DNA of 49,862 bases from Didymodactylos carnosus (Eukaryota > Rotifera > Eurotatoria > Philodinida > Philodinidae): positions 1-49,862 of the forward strand of contig CAJNOQ010000466.1 in the NCBI GenBank assembly GCA_905250885.1, read 5' to 3'. Made by a program: the position numbers and the translations under genes. How positions within the stretch are numbered: position 1 is the stretch's first letter; each line of letters starts with the position of its first letter. Shown here piece after piece: positions 1-13,198 of the stretch. Below the pieces are notes generated by a model, which was given only the letters and a program-made list of their open reading frames with translations, ran no database searches and was not told where the DNA came from.

Positions 1-1172
1 ACTGGTAGTGGTTGTTCTTGAGCAATATTTAACTGTGATGATTGTCTTTGTGATAAAGAACGTTGTGGTTGCGGCACCGACGAAGAGGTTGTGGAAGGCT
101 AGAAATGAACTTAATACAGTTTTCTGATGACGATAGATTCCCGTTCTATTACTTACCCCTGATGGTGTCGATATTTGTACTTGTTCCACTACATTTTGTT
201 GTGACGAAGAAACCGAGGACTCTTTTGCTTGTTGTGGTGGTTGCTCTGTATCATTTGATTTGAGATCTACTGTTCTAGTGTTTGGATAAAATGACGAGTT
301 ATTATGATTACTATTTTGATAGGATGTTTCAATTTTGTCATGTTCTTGATAAAGTGGCGTATTTAACGTTGACGAACGTGCTTGATTACTGTTATTGCAG
401 TGCCTAGGCGAAGAAGAAATAGAAAATATCACACGTGATAATCAAATCAATCTATGCTTATTTCACCTACGTGTCATCGTTTGAATGAAATGAATCAGAT
501 TGATCCATCATTTTTTCAGCAATATTATGTTCATTCGTAAGATTTGCTGTGGCTGGAAATGCTGTTACTTGTTGTAATGACGAATTTGAAACAGGACTAG
601 CCGTCGGATCAGCATTACGATTTACCACAACTTCAGCACGTGGACCAACAGGCGAACCACTACCAGAACTATGACTGAATAAATTAAACTACATATATCG
701 CCGCATTTCTCTTTTAAAATAGAACTTACTGTGTGTCGTGATGAGAGCAATCACAGATATCTGATGAATGATCGTTATTTATCGACAACGCATCTTGTCT
801 AGATGGTCGAATTGCCTTCTTTTGAATACTAGAAACAGTTAGTACAGAATGAATAGGCATAAACGTCAAGCAGTCGTTCTGGTTTACCGTGGTTTTGTTG
901 ATACAGCGTAATCTCTGGACATACTAGTTGGTTTTACCTTTGAACCGCTGTTATAAGGCTAGAACAAAATATTAAAAAAATGCAATAAATTCGTTTGTTC
1001 CAAAAAAAAGGCATATCATGCATTGTGATCTAGTAGTAGATTCCAAACAAATATAGAGGAGAAAGAGCGTTTAATGTTCTCTCTGAAGTGGCAAGAGCAG
1101 GGAAGAATGTTCATACACACACACACACACATACTCACACTCACACACATAGCATTAAACATCTCCATACAT

Positions 1173-1204
<32 letters not shown>

Positions 1205-4200
1205 TTAAGCTTAAAAAAGAAATAACCCTACTCTGAAAAAAGAAGAATTGATAGGTACAATCTAAAGTGCAACAAGTTCGTTAAAAGTACAGGCCCGATG
1301 TACATATAATTAGCTCTATTTTAATATCAATATATGTACCATTGTGTATGGATCATTGGCGTAAGTTTGTGGCGGTGATACACTCCACATATAAGGTGAA
1401 AACATAGGATGCTAAAAGAAAAGTAAATATGCACCGTAGAAAAATCGGTTTGGGGCCAAATATTGATATATGCTTACAAATGATGTTGGTTGATGAATAG
1501 ACGTTGGATATGGAGAAATATTTGATTGTTGTGGAAATGCTAGTGACTGTTGAGCTTGTTGATTTTGTGATAAAGGATGATAAATTCGTAAGTGTGGCAT
1601 TGCAGCTGCCATATTTGGCGAACAATGTTGGTGGAACTGTGGATAATTACCTTAAATTTCAAAAGATAAAATAAATGTCCTTCTTTGTACAAGATTAAAA
1701 TACTTTCTCCAATTTACCTGGTGAATGTTGAGATGGTAGAGGTTGTTGTTGTTGAGCAGGATGTTGTGGACGGAAATTTGGAATTGGTATCGGACCTAAT
1801 GTAACAGATAAAATAATAGTAGTATGGACATGTTGTGAATAGTTGCAACTAATAAAATTTAACAACAATCTTCTACTAATGTAAAGATCAAGATAAAAAT
1901 TGTTAATTAAAAAATTCTCAAAGCTAGGCATTGTGTATTTTTATTAAAATTTACTTATTATTGAGGATTGTGCATTTGGCATATAAGTGGAAGTGATATC
2001 ATGCGGTTGCTGTTGATGTGAATGTAGATGTAATGAATGAGATGGATATGATGATATTTGGGTAACATGGGATGGTGGTATTTGAGACTGTTGTGGTTGT
2101 TGTTGATGCTGAAATGTCGGCTGTGTTTGTGGCTGTTGTATAGGTGGAGTGATACCGTCACTCGGATGAGACGGTGGCGGTGAAATAGGCGTAGAAGCAT
2201 TTGTTGTAGATTGTGACGATGTTTTTTGCCACATACGAGCTTTCATTCTTGCCTAAATTTAGAACAAAAATCATTTAACTAATTCTTTGAACTGAACAAA
2301 AATTGAACTTACCAAAACCTTTTGTCCTCTTATCGATACATTTTCTCTTGTCAAATAAACAAACGCATGTTGGGCATCGTCTTCAGAAGCAAACGTAACA
2401 TACCAACAATCTGTTTCTCCCACTTTTTCACAATCAAGACATTTTGTAGGACAGCGTTCATTATCAAATAATTCAGAAACTTCCTATAAGAGTAGAAAAG
2501 ATGAGCATATAATTCAATTCGACTTTAATTTATTAATCAAGAACTAACCGCTGGATCTTTCACATCTACTGGTATCTCACGTAAGATAATAATACAACGT
2601 TTTCTAGCTGGTCTCACTTTTTGTTCATCAGCATCAACTTCAACTGATGGCAATTCTAAAAAATGATGAAAAGAAAAATGAATAAAAACATTTTTCTCAT
2701 ATATTTCACATATACCTTTCAATATATCTGTTACCAATTGTGTATCTTCCGTTATTTTTTTAATTAATTTAAAACCAGCTATGATACTAATTGGAACATA
2801 TTTATCTACAGGATCCATTTGAGACTGAAGATAATAGTCATTTGCCATATTTTCACTAAAATTAAAAATTTATAAATAAAATAAAATATATTAGTCTTAA
2901 ATAAAACAACTTACCGTGAAAAATAATAATCTAATTGCTGACGTAACATCAGACGTGTCTGATCAGGTGTATATTGTTGACTTGTTGATTGATCATCGTC
3001 TACAAATAGAAAAAAATTCATCAAATATATATCTCTTACTTGTGAAAATTTTCATAAATCAATAGTAATTTTAAAAAAACTTCCAATAGATGAATCTATT
3101 CTTCTTACTTATCAAACTGAAAAACACTCATGTTTTACTGGCAAAAAAAGACTAAATAACAGCTTTCTAAATTGTTTAACTACGAAATTATATTGAATAC
3201 TTCTTCATTTCATTCAAAAGCAAGCACTATTTGTTCAATCAAGACAGTTATATTTTCTATTCAAAATATCTATAAAATTTTCATCGAAATGTATTTTGAA
3301 TTATTATACAACTTCAAGAATATTTTATATATTAAATAATGAGAAAAAACAATTAGTGTATTGTTATCCAAAATAATCGTCTCATTTTATAATTTTCAAG
3401 ATTGAGTATAAAACTGAAAGATTGTACAATTGGATTTAAACTAAAGATTAGAAATACTTTTTATCTTCACGTTTTTATCAATGTTATATGATAGTTACAT
3501 TAATGATAGCTTGAGAAAGTGTAAGTATTCATTCATACAATTCATTTGAAGTTTCAATCAAATATTATTTTTTTTTACAGATAAAAGAGAAGAATAGTAA
3601 ATATTGTTTTATGGAAGTGAATTACAGTAGAAAGTTTGAAAAATTTTGAAGTTCTTATTCAAACATTATCAAGTATCTTTTTGAAAAAAAGAAAACTAAA
3701 AAATAAATTTTCACTTGAAATTAAATAAAGTACCTCGTAAAATTAAATTTTTGTCATACATCATTCCTTTTTAATAGACATACAACAGTTTATAATAAAA
3801 TAAAAAATTGATAATTGACTAATTATTTACTTAATAAACCATCCGTATTATTAATAAATAAACGATAGTCAGAAGAAGAAAAAAAAGATTATTTTACGTA
3901 TGTCAGAATATATCTACATGTATACTATACATATTCATTGTTATAAATTTAACATCTTCCTATGGCGTGTACAATATACATACGTTTAAAAAAAAATAGA
4001 GAAAAGCGAAAGAAGAACGAAGAGAAAAATATAAATAAAAAAAGATTCTATTGATTCAAAGCAGACGGGGGATAATAATCAATTCTCTTCTTCTTTTTTT
4101 CTTCTCATTCTCGCGTTATTATCTCTCATGTCATAGTCAATAAATTTTGAAGATGACAATATGTTCATCCGTCTATAAATAGAAAATAAAAAACATTTCG

Positions 4201-7200
4201 AAGAATCATTTATTGTTGAACAACAATTTCAAGAATATATATATCTGTATATATATATTTTGTCCAATAGTTTTAAAGATAGTTCATAAATTATAAGATT
4301 AACTGAGACGATGATATTAATGGTTCCATTCAAAGTAAAAATATTGGAAAAACATATCAAAATCGATGATCAAATCAAACGTGTTAAAAGATAATATTGA
4401 TTGACAGTGATTCTCATACCTCAATTCTTTCTCTTTCTTAGTTATGAATGATTACGTAAAATGAGTTGACAAGTTATTAGATTATAAATAATAATGATCG
4501 ATGATTTTTTCTATCATTTAAATATTCACCAATGTCAATCATAGAATAAATTGTGTCAAAATATAATTTTGACTGGATTAACACAATGATGGTTTTAACC
4601 TTAAATGACGGTATATCGAGTTTTCTTACTCTTTTTTCTACAACACATACAAAATATATATATATATAAAAGAAACAGACAGAAATAAAAAATTAAAAAA
4701 ATCAAATGACAGTCAATTTCTTTATACTGTTCAATAACTTCAGAGTCAAAAAGTGCACTTTTATTTTTGCAATAGATTTTGTATAAAATTTCTGTTAATT
4801 TTCTCACTCACGTTTCTAAACATTTCAACAAATTGAATTTGTTGTCATTTTAAAATTAAATTCTACAAATAAAATAAAGCTCAATTTCTTTGTATGAGTT
4901 ATCAAAAAAATATTCTACTATAATGAGTTTTAAATAAAACATAGTAATTCATTTACAAAATAATGACATAGAACAATTCATAGATGGAATATCGAGTAAA
5001 ATAGTTAGTTCACAGGAATATATGTTTCTTATAGATGAGTCATCCGTTTTATTATTTCTTACATGTAAAGATTTATAAATTCGAGAAGCCAATTTAACAT
5101 TCAATAGCACAAAACTCACTAGTCACATTCGCAGATTATGTACCATTTTCTGCATTTGCGCATGTGTCATGATTGTATTCTAGCTTAATAAATGGTGTTG
5201 GGTCTACATCCTGGAAATTCTACTAGCTATCATTACCGTACACAAAAAACAATGTTTCACTGCCTCTGTCCGTCGTAAATTTTGTTTGTACATCGGTAAA
5301 AGTATTGAGAAAAGTAACCCCATGTTATACTGAGTTTCTGGACGATGTATTAGAATTTTCGTCTTTTTACTGTCCACTGCTAGTCTAAAATTTGAATTTT
5401 GACGAGAGATATCTCAATTTGACCAGCTAACTCTACTACTGGAGTGAAATTTCATTACGTTTTTGTTTCTCTTATAATTTTTTAATGGCGAGATGCCCAG
5501 AGCACTTTTATCTTTAATTTGAGACGTCTTAGAGATTTGGGCATCTCGCCGTTAAAAAATTATAAGCGAAACAAAAATGTAATGAAATTTCATTTCAGTA
5601 GCAGAGTTAGCTGACCAGACCGATCAGTCAAAATTAAAAATTTTTCCACTTTCATCGAAAACAATCGAAGCTGTTATTTATACTCTCGAAATCTGTTGAA
5701 ATTAAAAATACTTAAAAAAAGTTTTTGCGCCTTTTCTGCATCTTTTTGAGAGGAGAAATTTTTGATATTGTCTCTCTTCTGAGTAATCCTGTTAAGTCTA
5801 AAGTTGTAAGTGATAAACTGTTGTACCTGTTGCTTGACCTGAATGATACATTTCTACATTTGTTGGTGATGTTGCATTTGTTGTTATTATATCCGAAGAT
5901 GATTGATCTGAAACATTTGGTATTTGTTGATAACCTTGAACAGCATAACTCGGCCGATGTGGATAAATTAATTCTGATGATGGATCAACTAAAACGACAG
6001 AAGAAAAAACTTTATATCTGATGTTAATATTTGAGTTATATGTTTAAAAAAAATTAATGGCATAATCATCTACGCTTTATAAAAATAAAATTTTGTAATG
6101 TTTATAACCACTTTTAGAGTGTAGATTGTGAGAAAAGCAAAAACAAAAGCAATAGTGGTCTGTGTGCAATAAAAAACTTGTCGTTCATATATACTACAAA
6201 GATTTACAATTTTTTTAGTTGTTTTTATGCGGCTTTATAAGGATTTCATTTAATTTAACATTTGATAGATCATAGTGATAAAAATTCAACGGATTGAAAG
6301 AGTTAAGAAGAATGAAATTGATCTATGGTCTCGAGATCTTCTGGTAAAAAAATATCAAATCTCAAGTCAATTATTTGTTGAAAATTATTTTAAAACAATG
6401 AAAAGGGTGAACGAAGAAACAAAGCAAAGAGTGAGAAGATATTTCATTTTAAATTTTAAATAATAGACACGAATATTTTAATCTCATAATACTCATCATT
6501 AACATACCATCGAAATAATAGCCTAAATAATAAATCAATTCTTTCAAGTTGAAAAATAATGCATAATTTTCTACTTCGTTTGAACCTACCTGAATATGTT
6601 GGTCGAATATAACCAGCAGCATATTCAATTGTGTTCTGATATTCTGCGTCTAAATAATTAACTAAATATTAAAATCTAGATATTTTTAAATATATACCGT
6701 CACTCATAGACTTACTTGCTGTTTCATGTTGATCAACTGATGAAAATTGTGCCGCATTTGGATTCAAATTATTTGTGTTTACCTACAATACAGTAAAATA
6801 AATAGAAACACATATTACAGAGATGTGAAGAGAGAGAGAAAGAGGGAAAGAGTGTCTCTTATATCTATAAATGTCATGAGTACAGTGGGCGAGAGATATT
6901 GTCTCGTCTCTCTCTTACATGATACGGATATGATGATGTATCTAGTACATCATTATTTATTGCAAGGTTATTATCAGTTCTATCATATTTTCCGTTATCC
7001 ACAATATTGTTATGATCAGTCGTTTCTTCATCTGTTGCAATATAGGCATTTGTAACACAAAAAATTATTTTTTTATTGTCAAAAACAGATGTTGCGTAAG
7101 AATTCTATCCATATAGCTGCACTTCGAGTATTTCACTCATTCAAGCCAAAGAAACAATAGTCAGAGTCAATCATATATTAAAGAGAGAAGAGCAAAGGAA

Positions 7201-10200
7201 AAAATAATAAAAATATTTAGCATGTAAAACAATGTTATAAGCAGAAGGAGAAAAGAACAGAAAAAAGTTCATATTGTTGTGTTATATTTTGTCATCATCA
7301 TCATTATCATCATCATCACTATTATTATCTCTTCCACACAAATAAGCTTCATCTTAAAATGTTTAAATGTATCGTTCAAGGTAATTCATATTAGATATCC
7401 AGATTAACTAGAAAGAAAGGGAGAGAGAAACAGAGAAACATATGTATAAATCTTTTTGTACATTTTTAATATTTAAGAAAAAAAAAGCTACAATTTCATA
7501 TTATGAGATCATTATTTTTTTTCAGAAAGTTTCCTAGTCTACGTCTTTTTCTTTCACATTAGCGATTGAAAAACTTCACAAAACTGTTTCAGACAAACTC
7601 GTTTTTGACTAAAAAGTAACAAATTATTACGCTTAATAGTGAATTAACTGCAACGGTTTTTTTTTTATTACCTATGAACAAGGCGTGACTAATTATCTCC
7701 GGATTAAATTATCGACTACCTAAAACCATACTCGAAATACACCTGTCCATATTAATAATTAAAAAAACAAAAATAATTTCAATTCCATTAGTTATGTTCA
7801 ACGTTTTCCGATTATAAATGTATCTGTTATTGAAGAAAAAATGAGAGTTTTTTTCCATCTGCAAATAAAGACGACATATTTTTTTATTTCATCCTTCTCT
7901 TTCTTTTTATATATGTATATTGAGTATTAATATTACAATACGACCAAAAACGAAAAAGAATCATATGCCACATTACATTGTTCTAATCATCTATGATACA
8001 AAATGTCCCACCAACAAAAACAACAACAACAACATAATAATAATAATAATTTAGAGCATCGGTGTTCATAGTCTAAGTAGTATTGTTATTAGTTGTGATG
8101 TTGACAAGAATAGAAAGAGGAGAACAGAGATGATAAAAATATCGAAAAGATTTTAATTCTTCTATTCATGTTCTTATGATACCAGGTAAATGATCAAAAG
8201 AAACACACATTCCCTTGTGCTATTGCTATGCACATAATAACTGAATTATATTTTTAACATTATAATAAAATTCTTACACATGCACAACAACAACAACAAC
8301 AACAGTGAGAAGAAAGAAACTTAAAATAAATAAACATTTTTTAACGATGTTCTGTGTTATGTATTTTATGAATCGATAAATAGAAAAGACTATTGAACAA
8401 GATGCATTTTAAATCGAATAATTTTCCATAAACAGGTACTACTACGTTTATGTACTTCTGAAACTAAGAAGGATCACTCACAACAGTTTTGTTGTCCTAG
8501 CAAGAAAATTTGTCCAAATATTTATAAAACTTTTATTCTTAAATGTCGTTTGTTTGTTTGTTTGGTAATAATTTAAAACAGTATAATTGAATTTAGACAA
8601 CAAGAAAAAAAATGTTTAGAAGAACGATCATTATATTATCCATACACACATACACCGTTTTATCATTGACATAAGAGAAAATAATAGACAATTGGTTTTT
8701 TTTCAGCAATTTTTTCATCTCTCACAACAATTTTACCGTCAGAGATGAAAAAAAAAAGGTTTAAATAAACTTAGTGTAGTCATATATATATGTACACTTT
8801 TCAACTTGAAGATGGATCAAATAACCACTTCAAATTTAATTCAAGACATTTGTCTGACAGACAAACTATTTATAGGTACTACCTTATTGTCCATAGAAAC
8901 TAGACCGTTCAAAACAATTATACGAATAGAGCGAAAAATGGAGGTTTCTTATAAGATTAAGAACTATTTCTGAAGAAACAATGTTTCATAATTATAATAT
9001 CAAAGAATATTTTAGAAGACAAACAAACACTGATTTGAACATATTCTTCGTAGGCACAGTTGTGTTATAATAATTTCCATCGATACAAGAGATAACAAAA
9101 GTATTAAAGAGCAATACCTTAGTAGACTAGTTAAACAAATAGAGTGTTGTAAAATTAACCGCTACTTCTTGCTTCAGAGCGCGAAAACAAATTTTCGAAA
9201 TCATTTGAAAAACATGTGTTTTTACTCTAGACCGAATATTTTGAAGAAATATTTGACTAAACAGCTGAAAAAGTAATCTAATCCGTATGCTTTATCTTGT
9301 ATTTTTCTTTCCATTCATTTTGAACAACTGTTTGCTTTTAAAATAGTAAAACTGCCATTGGCACCTCTTGATAAAATTAGAGACGAGATAAAAGAGGATA
9401 AACTACATTCATGAATGAATTTCTAGACAGTAAAGGCAATCAAAAGTGACAAAAACTGCGTAATTCTGACATACATGTGAAATATAATGGCGAAACTGTC
9501 GTCATGACTATAAAATGTTAATAAAAAAACAACAATAGCTCACTTCCGCTTGTATCATGTTTTGGTTTTGTTCAATGATATCAATATGAAATAAGATAGA
9601 TAAATTTAAATTGATTTAAATAGGAAAATAGACTAATAATTGTACTAATTTTGTTCGTTTGTGATTTGTTAAATTTGAATAAAAAAAAATCAAATGAAGA
9701 ACACCAAAAAAACGAAGTTATGATTACTGTTATAAAACTGATGAATTTGTGGTACTGTAATGCATAGATAACAACAAAAAATGAAGAATTTTTTTGAATA
9801 AAAAATAAATGATGATAGTTTGATCCTGATATAATTTTTTTACACACGTAATAAACAATAGACAAAATTAATGAAAAAAACAAAAGAAGAAAAATGAAGA
9901 ATATAAATGATGATAATAAATATCAAATAGAAAAACGAAAACGAATAAATATCTATAAACAAAAAGTATTGATAGATTATGAAAGTTTTACTACAAAGAT
10001 AAAATCTTACTTTCAAACTGTGTTAACGGTTTCAATCAAATAACTATGATAACTAAACGAAGATAATCGTGAGAAGAATTTTATTTTAACGGGATGATGT
10101 AAAAATAAAACAAATTTTTTACATTTAATAACAATAACAAACAACACCACACGCACACAGTTTCACTCATAAATCTAAAATAATAAAAAATAAAATATAC

Positions 10201-10261
10201 ATTTATGAAACAATTATATTGAGAAATTGTAGTTCTAACACTTACTATTTAAAGAAGACAT
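1..10261 (-). CDS. LARP4: La-related protein 4 (LARP4/4B family), 3' part beyond the window
   Basis: This is a cytoplasmic RNA-binding protein family that binds poly(A) and PABP and stabilises mRNA. I built 18 in-frame exons: 10261-10246, 7031-6919, 6782-6716, 6649-6590, 5988-5827, 2999-2915, 2855-2716, 2655-2549, 2483-2313, 2252-1955, 1795-1718, 1650-1478, 1411-1340, 958-888, 828-730, 674-471, 403-157 and 98-1. They give about 753 residues before the window edge. Residues 49-56 read LNPNAAQF, a PAM2 motif. The La motif begins at LRQQLDYYFSR (about residue 159) and continues through DYYLQSQMDPVDKYVPI and VRPARKRCIIILREIP. An RRM-like exon follows (2483-2313), then long Gln/Pro/Ser-rich exons. 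The start is the ATG at 10261, which opens a 5-codon first exon before a 3.2-kb intron. Family assignment is firm; LARP4 versus LARP4B cannot be separated, and the 5' exons are less certain than the La/RRM exons. Confidence 0.88.
1107..1204. repeat. CA/TA microsatellite in a LARP4 intron
   Basis: Two (AC)n tracts, with a short interruption, run into a (TA)n tract. They lie in the intron between the 1411-1340 and 958-888 exons of LARP4. This is simple-sequence repeat with no sign of function. Confidence 0.9.
5417..5627. mobile_element. Foldback MITE-like inverted repeat in a LARP4 intron
   Basis: Two arms of about 80 bp are near-perfect reverse complements. The left arm (about 5420-5499) runs from GACCAGCTAACTCT to GGCGAGATGCCCA, and the right arm (about 5537-5618) mirrors it. 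The loop is about 35-40 bp. Weaker pairing extends outward to about 5387 and 5645. No transposase and no clear target duplication were seen. The element lies in the long intron between the N-terminal LARP4 exons and the La-motif exons. Confidence 0.75.
7032..10245 (-). other. LARP4 first intron, no gene seen
   Basis: This 3.2-kb intron is low-complexity AT-rich sequence. It contains trinucleotide tracts, for example CAT/ATC repeats near 7295-7325 and CAA/TAA repeats near 8018-8052 and 8285-8305. No coding exon or RNA gene could be supported on either strand. Confidence 0.6.
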
Positions 10262-10436
10262 ATTGCTGTGCTTGTTTATTCGTTATTAATTATGGAAAAA
10301 TAATTCATAACAGTTGAAACAACAACTACTGCAACGTTCCTTAAATTAAAAAAAAACAAAAACAGTAAAAATTCATGCAATATTCAGAAATAAAAAATCA
10401 GATCTTAAGTAACAATAATAGCTAATGAGAGAATAT

Positions 10437-11003
10437 CTCCAAGTGTGTTACTGGGATTCAGACGAAATATATGTCACTTAGTAGAGTCAGGTACGCTGAT
10501 TACAAATATAATAATTTTAGCTGACATCAGTAGATAATTGCTGAATTATGACAGTTTTATATTTTATTGTTAAAAACGTTTTGTTTTTTTAATCGACTGT
10601 TTAGAGACATTACTTCCATTGGTTAGGCAGTTATTAGAGAATGAAAGATGCTCTCTTTCTGTATATTGCAGATTACACAATTTATCATCTCTAACTTATG
10701 TTAGAAAAATTTAGCATGATATTTTCGTTTTTTGAAATATAAGGATGTACATATCGATTAAAATGTATTTTCTCAGAGCTACAAGACATTCTACAAAAAA
10801 TTAGTATATTTGACTTATGTAAGTAATATCTCTAAAGCAAAATACAGTCGATTAAAAAGAACTTTTTCAATAATAAAATATAAAACTGTCATAACTCAGC
10901 AATCATCTACTGATGTCAGCTAAAAGTTATTGTATTTATGATCAGTCTGACTCTACTAAGTGATGTGTATTTCGTTTGAATTCTAGTAACACACTTGGGG
11001 ATC
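10437..11003. mobile_element. Long-TIR MITE just upstream of LARP4
   Basis: The left arm (about 10441-10610) and right arm (about 10810-10996) are diverged reverse complements. Shared blocks include AAGTGTGTTACT at the outer ends, CACTTAGTAGAGTCAG, TTTTAGCTGACATCAGTAGAT and ATGACAGTTTTATATTTTATT (in part). The arms are about 170 bp and the spacer about 200 bp. No reading frame and no unambiguous target duplication were found. The element sits about 180 bp upstream of the LARP4 start codon, on the far side from the gene, so it may lie in promoter or 5' UTR sequence. Confidence 0.75.
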
Positions 11004-12255
11004 TCCCTTATAAGTCTCCAACTCACTTTAAACTTTAGTATGTTTTTCAAAACTGAAGCTTCTTTTACCCACGCACACACACCGGAAAAAATCAGTTTTG
11101 ATAAATTATGAAAACGAATTTTGCAATAAGAAACAACTGCTGACACAATCAACTTGTAGATGGGAGAGGGATAAAGTAAAAAAAGTTGTTTATAACAGAA
11201 AATTTGGTTCGAACGACAAACTACGCCTCTTAAAAAAGAAGTATAAGCTATTTAACAGGTGTGGCTATGATTAATACGAAAAACAGAATTCAAACGGAAT
11301 ACAGTTTTTTCTCTCGTTGAAGCTACGCTACAAGGCAAGTTTATGAATTTTTCTCCCTTAGTAACATATGAGGCAACACAATTGATTAATGTGTTCTTCA
11401 AGTTAATGGTCCTCGATGAGTCACTGAACGATGCCTGCTCTCATGGCCATAACAATATTAAAAGGAACTACTGAGTATGGAACGACCTACATGCAGCAAA
11501 CTTTGAAAAAATACTCGTTTACAAATTACTAGTAAAACCATCTTTTATTAACTAACTCAAAATCATATTTTTAAGTCACGTATGCGTTGCAATTTGCTTT
11601 ACCCAACGTGCTAGCTTTTCTTCCTTGGAAAGAGGAAAATATTCCATGAATAGGAATACATAAAAAAAGGCATTTTTTGTTTCAAACAGTAATGAGGTGT
11701 ATTGTAATTTTGCTATTAGATGCCGAGAGAGATGATGGTTGTTCAATATAATTTTTGCTCCGTTAAATTTTCTCATTGCAAAAAAATAATGGTCTCCAAG
11801 TGCAATAAGTCTTGATTGGTTATCATATTCATCTTGTACGTACAATCACATTCTTGATCTGCGATATATCTGATCCTTATTTCTTGATCGGCAAATAAAA
11901 GCAAAAATAACGAGAGAGAAATAAAAGTATTGTGTATGTATTTCATGACAGGTTAATCTTCCGATAAATCTCAGAAAAGGTTGTTGACAAATTATTTTAA
12001 GCAGGGGGAAGATATTTCGAGTGTGAGGGCATCAATTTAATGTAGATCAAATTCCACGAAACTTGATACTTTAGCTATATTTCATACATAAATTTTGAGA
12101 ATATTAATGAAAAACAGGAAATTCTGTTTAATATGGCTTTTATTTATTTATTTATTTTGATCAATCCTCTGTCTCCTAAAAAAAGAAAGTTTTAAAATAC
12201 AAAAATAGAGGACACTGAAACAAAACGGTTTGGTGATGACTGATTCAAAAGGAGA
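11004..12255. other. Intergenic, no recognised gene
   Basis: The stretch between two MITEs is AT-rich. The longest open frame is an 89-codon minus-strand run (11845-11576) with no recognisable domain and no convincing splice partners. I could not assign any function. Confidence 0.5.
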
Positions 12256-12705
12256 AAGAATTTTGGGTAGGTCTATTGACAGCCCCGGGGTGGCAGCAGG
12301 GAGCTATTGACAGTCCAAAGACTGGCAGCAAGGAGCTATTGACACCCCATCGAACTGGCAGCAAGAGCTATTGACAGTCCAAAATGTACCTACACACTTC
12401 ATAAATGTGTTATTCAAAGTGTTATGTTGAATTAGTTCTGAAATTGACGGCCTATGAGGGGTGATTTCGGGTGGGTTGGGTGGCTGTACATGAGAGTGAG
12501 CCACTGGAATACTTCCATGTTACCTGGAGATGATGGTCTTTATTAAATAACACATTTTTGCAGTGTATAAGTGTATTCTGGACTGTCAATAGCTCCTTGC
12601 TGCCAGTTCGATGGAGTGTCAATAGCCCCTTGCTGCCAGTCTTGGAACTGTCAATAGCTTCCTGCTGCCACCCCGGGGGTGTCAATAGACCTACCCAAGA
12701 ATTTT
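12256..12705. mobile_element. MULE-type MITE with 9-bp target duplication and tandem-repeat arms
   Basis: The element spans 12265-12696 and is flanked on both sides by the perfect direct 9-mer AAGAATTTT (12256-12264 and 12697-12705). The ends read GGGTAGGTCTATTGACA and its reverse complement. Each arm is about 150 bp and holds three to four tandem units of about 36 bp of the form CTATTGACA...ACTGGCAGCA, in opposite orientation in the two arms. A 9-bp duplication with long TIRs starting GGG is characteristic of Mutator-like elements. No transposase is encoded, so the element would be non-autonomous. The arms are much more GC-rich than the flanks. Confidence 0.85.
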
Positions 12706-13198
12706 TGTTGATCGATGAATTGGGCCACTTTCTTGATTAACCTAGCAGGGTTTTTAAAACTATCGGATTCTAAAAATAATTATCTTGATCAAAACACAGT
12801 GCGTGCGTGTGTGTTTCATCTCATAGGTTACGACAAACTGAGAAAATTTAGTATTCTTTGTTGAATGAGTGCCAGAGAGTTATTCTGATCTACATCGATG
12901 AAATTGAGGTGATTAACATTTCATTTTAAAGTATTTTCATTCAGAAATCTTTTAAAAGAATCATAACTAATGTTGCATATATTAGTGGTCATACCGTATG
13001 CTTTTCGAGTAGGTTACGCTAGAATAGTGTTTGTAAAAAGGGTTATGTCTAAGCCTCCATATCGACTCTCGTGTGCAATTCCTAACCGAATCGTATTTAT
13101 TGTTCTTGAGAAATTTGCGCGACACAAATCTAATGCTTGATACCAAAAGTGATGAGAACAATCAGTTTGTAAATAGGTAGAAAAATACTATAACGTAG

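Noticed and set aside
7290..8310. CAT, CAA and TAA trinucleotide tracts considered as a satellite or CRISPR-like array
   Set aside because: They are simple microsatellites without spacer-repeat organisation, and the genome is eukaryotic.
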